A stretch of 23,198 nucleotides of DNA. Origin: a virus. Below are positions 5,705 to 12,527 of this stretch, piece by piece. Where the stretch lies: positions 1 to 23,198 of the IMG/VR virus record IMGVR_UViG_3300018481_000002, one strand, 5' to 3'. The notes under the pieces were generated by a model. The model had not been told where the DNA came from, ran no database searches, and saw nothing but the letters and a program-made list of their open reading frames with translations. How positions within the stretch are numbered: the first letter of the stretch is position 1; each line of letters starts with the position of its first letter. The translations under genes were made by a program, and so were the position numbers.

Positions 5705-6325
5705 GTGGCCGACACCAAGTACAGCGCGCTGTCTGCGGCGTCGGCTTTGACCGGTGCTGAGGAGCTCGGCGTCAACCAGGGTGGAGTGTCGAAGAAGACC
5801 ACCACGGCGGACATCGCCGCCATCGGCGGGCCCACCACGGTCACGAAGGTGATGACGGCCACCCAGTCCAACAACACGACCACCCCAGCCGCCATCACCG
5901 AGTTCACGACGTCGCTTGACCCAGGGACCTACGAGGTCAAGGTGACGCTCATCTGGCAGGCCACAGGGGCGGCCACCACCGGGGCAGGCTTCTTCATCAA
6001 CTGCTCCGGTGGAACGGTCACGAAGAACGTCGGCCACGTCTACACCACCACCACCGGCACGACGGCGACGACCGGTGTCGCTGACCAGGCGACGGTGGCG
6101 GCCACCTTCCAGATGATCGAGGCTCGGGCCTGGCGAGCCAACAACACCGACCCAGGACCGTTCGCGGGTGTCGACACGCAGAGCGCTGACCAGCTTGCGA
6201 TCCTGGAGGCGGTGGTGGTCGTGACCAGCACGACCTCGATGCAGATCATGTTCGACAGCGAGGTGGCCTCATCCGCCATCGTCATGCAGATCGGCTCGAT
6301 CTTGAAGGTCATCGAGGCGGCATGA
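5705..6325 (+). CDS. Tail-fibre-like structural protein (206 aa)
   Basis: Two GTG codons stand in tandem (5702 and 5705). AAGGAGG (5694-5700) sits four bases before the second, which I choose. The N-terminus (KYSALSAASALTGAEELGVN followed by QGGVSKKTTTADIAA) is a typical phage fibre start of the form 'sLp.at.ltg.e.v.v.Q.g..kktt..di'. The rest is a Thr/Ala-rich beta domain (DPGTYEVKVTLIWQATGAAT, then a repeating TTTTGTTATTG loop), similar to C1q- or TNF-like jelly-roll ends of fibres. The stop overlaps an ATG (ATGA at 6322) that opens a frame ended by an amber codon. Confidence 0.7.
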   Translation: MADTKYSALSAASALTGAEELGVNQGGVSKKTTTADIAAIGGPTTVTKVMTATQSNNTTTPAAITEFTTSLDPGTYEVKVTLIWQATGAATTGAGFFINCSGGTVTKNVGHVYTTTTGTTATTGVADQATVAATFQMIEARAWRANNTDPGPFAGVDTQSADQLAILEAVVVVTSTTSMQIMFDSEVASSAIVMQIGSILKVIEAA

Positions 6326-6354
6326 TCACGCCCATCGTTGTCCGTACGGTGTAG
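6322..6354 (+). other. 10-codon frame ended by in-frame TAG just before the next tail gene
   Basis: ATG 6322 overlaps the previous stop (ATGA) and reads MITPIVVRTV, then TAG at 6352-6354, then CCC and GTG 6358 in the same frame. Without the TAG, the next tail gene would start here with perfect coupling. It may be a nonsense mutation with restart at GTG 6358, a readthrough site, or a small leader peptide. Confidence 0.5.
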
Positions 6355-6357
6355 CCC

Positions 6358-7194
6358 GTGGCTACCCCGCCGACTTTCGTCGGGTGGTACACGTCGGCAA
6401 TCTGGTCCACCGCTGGCGGCGCGACGACGCGCACTACTACGTACTCTGGTCAAGCAGGCGACCGGATTGCTCTAGTCTTTGCCGCCGAGAACGCAGACTT
6501 CAACTTGGTCTCAATCGCCAACGATGGGGCGGCTCTGACGTGGACTCCGCAGGAAGTCCACGATCCCGGTGCTGCTGATCGACCATACGCGGGTATCTAC
6601 AGCTCCACGCTGGACACCACCCGCACCATCGTCGTCACGATTACCAAGAGCGGTCCCACGATGGAATGGGGCCTGGGCCTGTCCGTCTGGCGCGACTCCG
6701 ACGGATTCGGAGTCTCCGAGAAGGCCGACAACGCAGGTCTATCTGGGCAGCCAGCACTGACTATGGTCACCCAGCCGAACTCTGCTGTGGTGGCCGTCAA
6801 CTCAGACTGGAATGCCACCTCTGGATCCCGCACCTACCGCAACCCCTACACGTCCTCCGCCGTAGAGGACCTCTACGGCGGCACCATCGGCCTCCAGTAT
6901 GCGGTTGAGGTGTTCCACTACGCCGACACTGCCGCTGGTGGGTCTGATGTCATCGGTCTTACCGCACCGTCGACACAGCGATACGGAATCGTCGGCCTCG
7001 AAATCCTCGGTACCTCCACCCCTCTCGACCCAGGGTGGGGCAAGTACCTCCTGGAGGATGGGAGTGGCTACTACGAGATGGAAGGCACCACTGACGACTA
7101 CCTGCTCGACACTGCAGCGGCCGACCCTAACGGTCCTCGACCAAGGAATGTCTTCAAAAGTAACCCTGCATTGAACAGGTCTTTCAACTACTAG
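6358..7194 (+). CDS. Minor tail or fibre protein (278 aa)
   Basis: The product is a beta-rich protein with TYSGQAGDRIALVFAAENAD, ALTWTPQEVHDPGAADRPYA, TTRTIVVTITKSGPTMEWGL and FHYADTAAGGSDVIGLTAPS. This layout of an adhesion-like beta sandwich is common in phage fibre proteins. The C-terminus changes to GKYLLEDGSGYYEMEGTTDD and NVFKSNPALNRSFNY, possibly a small attachment motif. The GTG start has no clear ribosome binding site and lies three bases after an in-frame TAG, so expression may depend on restart or readthrough. AGGAG at its end serves the next gene. Confidence 0.7.
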   Translation: MATPPTFVGWYTSAIWSTAGGATTRTTTYSGQAGDRIALVFAAENADFNLVSIANDGAALTWTPQEVHDPGAADRPYAGIYSSTLDTTRTIVVTITKSGPTMEWGLGLSVWRDSDGFGVSEKADNAGLSGQPALTMVTQPNSAVVAVNSDWNATSGSRTYRNPYTSSAVEDLYGGTIGLQYAVEVFHYADTAAGGSDVIGLTAPSTQRYGIVGLEILGTSTPLDPGWGKYLLEDGSGYYEMEGTTDDYLLDTAAADPNGPRPRNVFKSNPALNRSFNY

Positions 7195-7203
7195 GAGAAG
7201 GTA

Positions 7204-7686
7204 ATGGCCAGCACAAGTGAAAGAATGTATGTAGTCCGGTCGGGAACGTCGGCTACAAACTCAACAACGGTCGCTCTGACTGCTGCTACCGCCAAGACGG
7301 TCGTGGGAGTGTTCGGTACGGCTGGCACGTCGATCTGCCTGAAGAGGGTGCGAGTGTCGTTCGCGTCGATCACCGCAACTGATGTGCCTGCGCTGGTGGA
7401 GGTCGGGATCACGACGGCTGCTGGAACTGTGGGCACATCGTTCACGCCAGTTCAGATGGTCGGCCATACCTTGGCTTCGGCGTGTTCGGCGGGCTACAAC
7501 TACTCCGGCGAGCCGACCTACAACCGGATTCTTGAGTCGACCTACGTGCCGGTCAACAACGGGCTCATGGAGTGGTGGTACCCGCTCGGTGAGGAGCCTC
7601 AGTGTGACCTCAGCCAGGGTCTTGGGATCCGGATCACCTCCCCTCAGGCTCAGAACTGCTTCGCTTCCCTGATCTACTCCGAGTGA
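7204..7686 (+). CDS. Virion-block structural protein (160 aa)
   Basis: AGGAGAAGG ends three bases before the ATG, and the gene follows the previous stop by nine bases. The product begins MASTSERMYVVRSGTSATNS and has an early strand-rich core (TTVALTAATAKTVVGVFGTA, CLKRVRVSFASITATDVPAL). It closes with the aromatic region NGLMEWWYPLGEEPQCDLSQ and IRITSPQAQNC. This pattern recurs in small virion-associated proteins encoded near tail fibres in actinophages, where it is expected to form a beta sandwich. The exact place in the virion is unknown. The next gene, the giant repeat protein, starts eight bases after its stop. Confidence 0.65.
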   Translation: MASTSERMYVVRSGTSATNSTTVALTAATAKTVVGVFGTAGTSICLKRVRVSFASITATDVPALVEVGITTAAGTVGTSFTPVQMVGHTLASACSAGYNYSGEPTYNRILESTYVPVNNGLMEWWYPLGEEPQCDLSQGLGIRITSPQAQNCFASLIYSE

Positions 7687-7694
7687 GGTAGCCG

Positions 7695-10600
7695 ATGGCT
7701 CGTTGGGGTCGGTCTTCGCCGATCCAGGCGAAGGTCGTACGGAAGCCCGCACCGCATGTTCCTTTGGCGGCGACCGGGACCGCTTCGCTGACCCTTTCGG
7801 GATCCGCGAAGCCCAGCATCCCGCTTTCCTTGGTGCCGAGCGATCTGTCGTCTGCAACCTGGCAGATCAACGGGATCGGTGCGTCACAGACGAGCACACG
7901 ACTGTCGTTTACCGAAGGCGGCGACGGTGCCGCGTTGGACACAAACTTCGAGGTGTGGAGCCTCGATGAGTCGCGGTTCTTTGCCAAGTTTGTTGATGTT
8001 CCTTCTATTGGTAGTGCCGTCATGGAGTTGTACGACGACACGGGCGACGCGCAGGTCATGTTCCAGGTCCACGACGATGCCATCTTGGAGGTCTGGAACG
8101 CCACTGGTCCGCTGACTTCGGTTGGGTGGGATCGAGCCAAGCCGTACCTGTCGATCCGTGAGACAGGCGGAACGATCTACTGGGAGCGCAGCCCGTCCGG
8201 GCAGCCCGGCACCTGGGAGACGGTTCATTCGACCGCCTCGATCGGACCGGTGCACTACCTTTGGAGCCCGTCGTTCCACGCCATCGGCTTGCCGTTCGTC
8301 GGCTTCTTCTGGGTCGAAGACGTCAACACTCCAGGTGCTGGTGGCGGCGCTGCCTCGGGTACAGGAAGCCTGACTCTCTCGGGTACTGGTGGCGCATCTG
8401 GACAGGTGTCTGGAACTGGCTCACTGTCCTTGTCGGGGACGGGTACCCCGCGAGCCGTAGCCGCTGCGACCGCTTCGTTGACGCTTTCCGGTACGGGAAC
8501 AGCGAGATCTCCAGCTGTCGGAACTGGATCTCTGTCTCTCTCCGCCACTGGTGGAGCGCGGGCGACGCTCGCTGGATCTGGATCCCTGTCTCTTTCCGCT
8601 GCCGTGGGGACAGGTGTAGCGGCAGTCTCTACCGGATCTGGATCCCTGTCTCTTTCTGGGTCTGGTGCAACAACCAGTCCTGCGGCGGCTACCGCATCCC
8701 TCGCCTTGGCGGGCACAGGTACCGCTGGTCACGCCACCTCAGGTACCGCTAGCCTTTCCCTCGCCGGATCCGGTGCCGCTGCATCCCCGACCACGGCGTC
8801 TGGTTCGCTTTCGCTGACCGGGTCCGGCGCTACTGCTGCTCGGGCCGTAGCGACAGGTTCCATCACCTTCTCGGCAACCGGTACCGCCCGCGCTACGGGT
8901 ATCGCAACTGCTGCCCTGACTTTGACGGGCACTGGTGTCACTGCCGCTGCTGCCGCCGCTTCGGCGTCGCTGACCCTGTCTGGGGCCGGGTTCGCGTCCG
9001 CCCTGATGGATGGTGGTGCTGCCGCCTGGATCGACCTCTTCGCGACAGCGGACACGAGTGTTCCTTCTGTTGCGACCGGATCGCTGACCCTGGACGCGAG
9101 CGGTAGGGGTACATACGAACCCGAGATTGTCGCCTACAGCGGCACCTTCGACACGGACTTGAGTGGGACAACTCATGGTGGTTCCGTCACCCATGACGGC
9201 ACTGTGGGTCGATCTGGGGTCGGTTCGGCCAGGGTGGATGAGTCCTCCATCTACTCGTCTTACCCCGCTTACGCCGTAGTGCCGGGGCGTAGGTATCAAC
9301 TGACGGCCTGGGCCAAGGGTGACGGGACGCCTGGGCAGACCGCCTACTTCGAGAGCTACTACCTCAACTCGTCAGCGTTCGACATCACGGCGTCCCTCCG
9401 GAGCGACGAACAAGAAGTCTCCGATACTGAGTGGACGCTGCTCACTGTCGACATGGGTCTGGTGCCTGCCGCAGCCGTCTATGTCTACTGGTACTTCGAA
9501 ACCGGCTCCGGAGTCGTATGGCTCGATGACGTTCGCGTCGTTGCGGTAGAGGAACTCGCGGTATCCGGAGACATCGATGGGTCCGGAACAACCGGTACGG
9601 CCAGCCTGACTCTGAGTGCAACCGGAACGGCTGAAGATGGCTCGCTGGAAGCAACAGGCACCGCGTCTCTGACCTTGAGCGGTTCCGGCGCACCGGTTTC
9701 AACGGGCGTCGGAACCGGTAGCCTGTCCCTCTCTGCGACTGGCACGGCGACTGTTCCGAACACAGCGACTGGTTCGCTGACACTGAGCGCAACTGGGACC
9801 GCTCAAGCGGCCACTACAGGATCCGCATCGCTGACCCTTTCGGGGACTGCCGGAGCCGGGTACGGCACCTCGGGCACCGCCTCACTCTCACTTTCGGGTA
9901 CTGGTGCTGCATCTGGACAGCCGTCCGGTACCGGTTCTCTCACGCTTACCGGTACCGGCCAGACCTCAACGGTTGTAACCGGGTCCGGATCTCTGACACT
10001 TTCTGGTTCAGCAGTCGCAGGCTACGCAGCCAGTGGCACCGGGTCGATCACCCTCAGCGGCACGGGATCCACATCTGGACAGGTGTCTGGAACCGGTTCG
10101 CTCACCTTGTCCGGTGCCGGTGCAGTATCCGCGACGGCTTCAGGCACCGGTTCGCTGACTTTGTCTGGTGCAGCTGTCGCTGGCCATGCCATCACCGGCA
10201 GTGCCGCACTGACCCTCAGCGGTACAGGCACCGCTGCAACCGTCGCCACCGGATCGGGAAGCCTCACACTCTCCGGAACGGGCGCAGGCACCACCCCCAC
10301 GACGGCGACCGCCAGCCTCACACTCTCCGGTACAGGGGCCACGGCGGCACCACAGGTAGGCACCGGCAACCTGACCCTGAGCGGGTCCGGCGCAGCGGGG
10401 TACGGAACCACCGGAACCGCATCGATCACCCTCTCCGGTGCCGGTAACGGATCTGGACGTGCGTCTGCAACGGCATCCCTGACCCTGGATGGCTCTGCTG
10501 AGCCTGAAACGGTCGTAACTGGGACTGGAGCTCTGCAGCTCACAGGAACTGGAGGAGCGGGGTACGGGACCCAGGCGACCGGCTCCCTCACCCTCTCCGG

Positions 10601-11876
10601 TGCTGGCGCTGTAGCCGCTGCAAGCGCCGCAACCGCCGAGATCGACCTCACGGGTAGCGGTTCGATCACTAGTGTCGCCGTTGACGGTCAGGGCGAACTG
10701 AACCTGTCGGCGTACTCCGGTACCGCCATCGCCATCGAAGGCACCGGCAGCATCACCCTCTCCGCCTCCGGTGACGAGGCGCAGGCAGCCCCCGAGGGCA
10801 CCGCAACCCTGGAACTGTCCGGCCAAGGCGCAGGCACGACCGTAGGTGCTGGGTCCGCAACCCTTGACCTGTCCGGATCGGCGGCTGTCAGGGCAGAAGG
10901 GTCCGCGTCCGGTTCGTTGTCACTGTCCGGGTCTGCCGGAGTATCCGCACCCACAGACGCAACCGCGTCGATCACCCTGACCGGATCCGCCAGCCTTGAG
11001 GGCTACTCGGCCGCATCAGGACAGGGATCGCTCACGCTCAGTGGTTCCGGCACGGCAGGGGCGTCCGCTACTGGACAGGCATCCATTTCGCTGTCTGGCC
11101 AGGGCGCAACCGCTACGACATCAGCCGGAACCGGCAGCATCAGCCTGCAAGGAAGCAGTCTTGTCGCTGGAAGAGCGGACGCATCCGGGTCACTGACCTT
11201 GAGCGGGTCCGCTGGTGTCAGCGCACGCGCGGTCGCTTCCGGTTCGATGGACCTGTCCGCTACCGGAACAGCAGTCCCCATCTTCGGTGTGATGGGAACG
11301 GGCAGCCTGAGCCTGAGCGGTACCGGTGGCGCGACCATCCAGACAGTCGGGTCCGCTTCTCTGTCCCTGAACGGAACAGGGCAGACCCGCACCCCGGTCA
11401 CAGGGTCCGGCGCGTTGAACCTGTCCGGAACAGGACAGGGACGCGCCCGCGCCGATGCCACAGCGGACATCAACCTGCTCGCCAGCGCCGGGGTGAGCGG
11501 ACGCATGGCCGCGAGCGGCAGCATCGTCCTCTCCGGTGACAGCGCTGTCGAAGTGGTCGTCACCGGGTCCGGCAGCATCACCTTGTCGGGCTCGGCAGCC
11601 GGTGAACAGGCAGACCGTCCCGCTGAAGGGCAGGCGAACCTGCTGCTCTTCGCGGCTTCAACAGCACAGGCTGCGTTTGCTGGTTTGGCAGACCTGTCCC
11701 TCAACGGGTACGCGCTTGTTGACGACGCGCACAAGGTGTGGACGGGCACGGGTTACCGTGACGCGGTCCTGCGTGGAACCTGGACTGGTTCCATTCCCGA
11801 TCCCTACTTGGCTGTGCGGATCCTGGGGCCGTACAACGGCACCACAGTCGACGAGGTCGAGATCGACTTCGTCTGA
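7695..11876 (+). CDS. Giant repeat virion protein: lectin-like domain, about 53 copies of an 18-residue beta repeat, inserted CBM-like domain
   Basis: The 1393-residue product has five parts. A basic N-terminus includes one repeat at about residues 27-37. Residues about 45-212 form a concanavalin-like beta sandwich (TWQINGIGASQTSTRLSF through PSFHAIGLPFVGFFWVEDV). A first block of GTGSLTLSGTG-type repeats spans about residues 220-470. Residues about 471-620 form an inserted jelly roll resembling a carbohydrate-binding module (RRYQLTAWAKGDG, TEWTLLTVDM, GSGVVWLDDVRVV). A second repeat block spans about 634-1345, and a non-repetitive cap (residues 1345-1393) ends in VDEVEIDFV. I count about 53 units of 17-20 residues by eye. 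It is the last gene of the virion block, so a long fibre or host-binding spike is the best inference. There are no Cys residues in the repeats. Confidence 0.8.
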   Translation: MARWGRSSPIQAKVVRKPAPHVPLAATGTASLTLSGSAKPSIPLSLVPSDLSSATWQINGIGASQTSTRLSFTEGGDGAALDTNFEVWSLDESRFFAKFVDVPSIGSAVMELYDDTGDAQVMFQVHDDAILEVWNATGPLTSVGWDRAKPYLSIRETGGTIYWERSPSGQPGTWETVHSTASIGPVHYLWSPSFHAIGLPFVGFFWVEDVNTPGAGGGAASGTGSLTLSGTGGASGQVSGTGSLSLSGTGTPRAVAAATASLTLSGTGTARSPAVGTGSLSLSATGGARATLAGSGSLSLSAAVGTGVAAVSTGSGSLSLSGSGATTSPAAATASLALAGTGTAGHATSGTASLSLAGSGAAASPTTASGSLSLTGSGATAARAVATGSITFSATGTARATGIATAALTLTGTGVTAAAAAASASLTLSGAGFASALMDGGAAAWIDLFATADTSVPSVATGSLTLDASGRGTYEPEIVAYSGTFDTDLSGTTHGGSVTHDGTVGRSGVGSARVDESSIYSSYPAYAVVPGRRYQLTAWAKGDGTPGQTAYFESYYLNSSAFDITASLRSDEQEVSDTEWTLLTVDMGLVPAAAVYVYWYFETGSGVVWLDDVRVVAVEELAVSGDIDGSGTTGTASLTLSATGTAEDGSLEATGTASLTLSGSGAPVSTGVGTGSLSLSATGTATVPNTATGSLTLSATGTAQAATTGSASLTLSGTAGAGYGTSGTASLSLSGTGAASGQPSGTGSLTLTGTGQTSTVVTGSGSLTLSGSAVAGYAASGTGSITLSGTGSTSGQVSGTGSLTLSGAGAVSATASGTGSLTLSGAAVAGHAITGSAALTLSGTGTAATVATGSGSLTLSGTGAGTTPTTATASLTLSGTGATAAPQVGTGNLTLSGSGAAGYGTTGTASITLSGAGNGSGRASATASLTLDGSAEPETVVTGTGALQLTGTGGAGYGTQATGSLTLSGAGAVAAASAATAEIDLTGSGSITSVAVDGQGELNLSAYSGTAIAIEGTGSITLSASGDEAQAAPEGTATLELSGQGAGTTVGAGSATLDLSGSAAVRAEGSASGSLSLSGSAGVSAPTDATASITLTGSASLEGYSAASGQGSLTLSGSGTAGASATGQASISLSGQGATATTSAGTGSISLQGSSLVAGRADASGSLTLSGSAGVSARAVASGSMDLSATGTAVPIFGVMGTGSLSLSGTGGATIQTVGSASLSLNGTGQTRTPVTGSGALNLSGTGQGRARADATADINLLASAGVSGRMAASGSIVLSGDSAVEVVVTGSGSITLSGSAAGEQADRPAEGQANLLLFAASTAQAAFAGLADLSLNGYALVDDAHKVWTGTGYRDAVLRGTWTGSIPDPYLAVRILGPYNGTTVDEVEIDFV
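8353..9105 (+). repeat. First block of 54-bp coding repeats (about 12-13 units)
   Basis: Each unit encodes a variant of G-T-G-S-L-S-L-S-G-T-G plus a variable 7-9 residue linker. Synonymous codons differ widely, so DNA identity is low except in places: GGATCTGGATCCCTGTCTCT followed by TTC is exact at 8574-8596 and 8634-8656. Confidence 0.85.
9592..11720 (+). repeat. Second block of 54-bp coding repeats (about 39 units) with a three-unit higher-order pattern
   Basis: The units continue after the inserted domain. In part of the block the linkers cycle in threes: an AGYG- or AGHA-type linker, then an SGQ-type or similar, then a TVVT-type or similar (clearest from about 9840 to 10600). Part of the array therefore probably grew by copying of three-unit segments. 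ATCTGGACAGGTGTCTGGAA recurs near 8395 and 10073. Confidence 0.75.
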
Positions 11877-11926
11877 ATGGACCCTGCGGCGGTGCCCCTC
11901 ATTCAGGCTTAAGAGGAGGGCAGCCC

Positions 11927-12067
11927 ACGAACCTGTCCTCTACCGCGACAGGGTCCAACGCACAGCAAATCTGGGATCTCATGCGTGTTTCCCAACGAGC
12001 CGCAGAACCCTCCCGGGCTAGGCGGTTGTTGGTACTTCGATGCATGGCCAATGGGCGAATCAGCTAG
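11927..12067 (+). CDS. Possible small ORF with ACG first codon (46 aa) or remnant
   Basis: GAGGAGGG (11913-11920) stands at ideal spacing before ACG (11927), and the frame stays open to TAG at 12065. The translation looks protein-like (STATGSNAQQIWDLMRVSQR, then ARRLLVLRCMANGRIS). An internal ATG (11981) would give 28 residues. It may be a real gene with a rare ACG start, or a gene whose ATG mutated to ACG. No family recognised. Confidence 0.3.
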   Translation, partial: TNLSSTATGSNAQQIWDLMRVSQRAAEPSRARRLLVLRCMANGRIS

Positions 12068-12151
12068 TGCACTCACTGCATTACACACATTGCCTCTATG
12101 CAGTCAGCGCCTACGGTCCAGCGTGGATCTTTAAGTGCCGGTTCCGAGGGT

Positions 12152-12197
12152 GGACGTGGCGGGTGTCGCTCCCGCGTCGGCGCTTAGCCTCACGTCC
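12152..12197. other. Three-way-junction fold downstream of both convergent units
   Basis: GGACGTG (12152-12158) pairs with CACGTCC (12191-12197). Directly stacked inside is GCGGG/CCCGC (12159-12163 with 12171-12175) around a 7-base loop, and a third small arm GGC/GCC (12179-12181 with 12187-12189). It lies 10 bases after the minus-strand unit's last stop. A bidirectional terminator or a processed RNA end are options. It lacks the conserved T-loop and D-loop of a tRNA. Confidence 0.4.
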
Positions 12198-12206
12198 TAC
12201 CGTTCA

Positions 12207-12527
12207 TCAGGCTGGAGGCTCCTCGAAGAGAGCCATTTCCAGCCATGCGTCGACCGTCCTCACGGGACGGCCAGTGTCGTTGGCGACGTACGTCTCCAGT
12301 CTCGCTCCTCGCGAGTCCTCGTAGCCGTCCAGGACAGCCACACCTTCGGAGTTGAGCACGTCGATGACACCTAGTTCTCGATACTTCTCTTGGGTCAGTC
12401 CTTCCTGCTGTCGGGTTGGGTTCAACACTTCAAACCCAGCAGCCGTCAGCACTCTCTCGGCCCGGTTGAACGCTTTGAAGTTCAGCCCAGCTCGACCTGA
12501 CATAGGTCCGGCGATGTAGAGGATCAT
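12207..12527 (-). CDS. DUF4406 / nucleoside 2-deoxyribosyltransferase-like protein
   Basis: The 106-residue product starts MILYIAGPMSG, the hallmark 'iYiAGPM.G' of DUF4406, followed by NFKAFNRAERVLTAAGFEV and LNP. Later VIDVLNSEGVAVLDGYEDS and then GARLETYVANDTGRPV match the conserved 'D...l..cd.v.lL.gw..S.GA..E...A...g.pv' segment. E78 is the probable catalytic Glu by analogy with deoxyribosyltransferases. The ATG overlaps the preceding stop as TGATG, so the long in-frame N-terminal extension is rejected. Two stops in tandem (TGATGA) end the frame. Members may act on nucleosides or nucleotide-derived molecules; activity here is not shown. It is the last gene of the minus-strand unit. Confidence 0.8.
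   Translation of the reverse strand: MILYIAGPMSGRAGLNFKAFNRAERVLTAAGFEVLNPTRQQEGLTQEKYRELGVIDVLNSEGVAVLDGYEDSRGARLETYVANDTGRPVRTVDAWLEMALFEEPPA

Larger units (their letters stand above)
11877..12206. other. 330-base convergent intergenic region
   Basis: This separates the plus-strand virion block from the minus-strand early unit. It holds an 11-codon frame directly after the preceding stop (ATG 11877, TAA 11910-11912), a small ORF with a strong ribosome binding site but an ACG first codon (11927-12067), and a compact three-way-junction structure (12152-12197). I see no tRNA, no T-tract terminator and no clear att core. It is the largest non-coding gap near the integrase and so a candidate place for attP, but no sequence proof is visible. 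Confidence 0.55.

Noticed and set aside
11003-11749. Long minus-strand frame (248 codons), with others like it under the repeat gene
   Set aside because: It is a by-product of the GC-rich repeat on the other strand: Pro/Ala/Val-rich, with the same period, no ribosome binding site and no domain.
7695-11876. CRISPR array or non-coding satellite
   Set aside because: The repeats keep one open frame throughout, vary at synonymous positions and have no constant DNA repeat with unique spacers.
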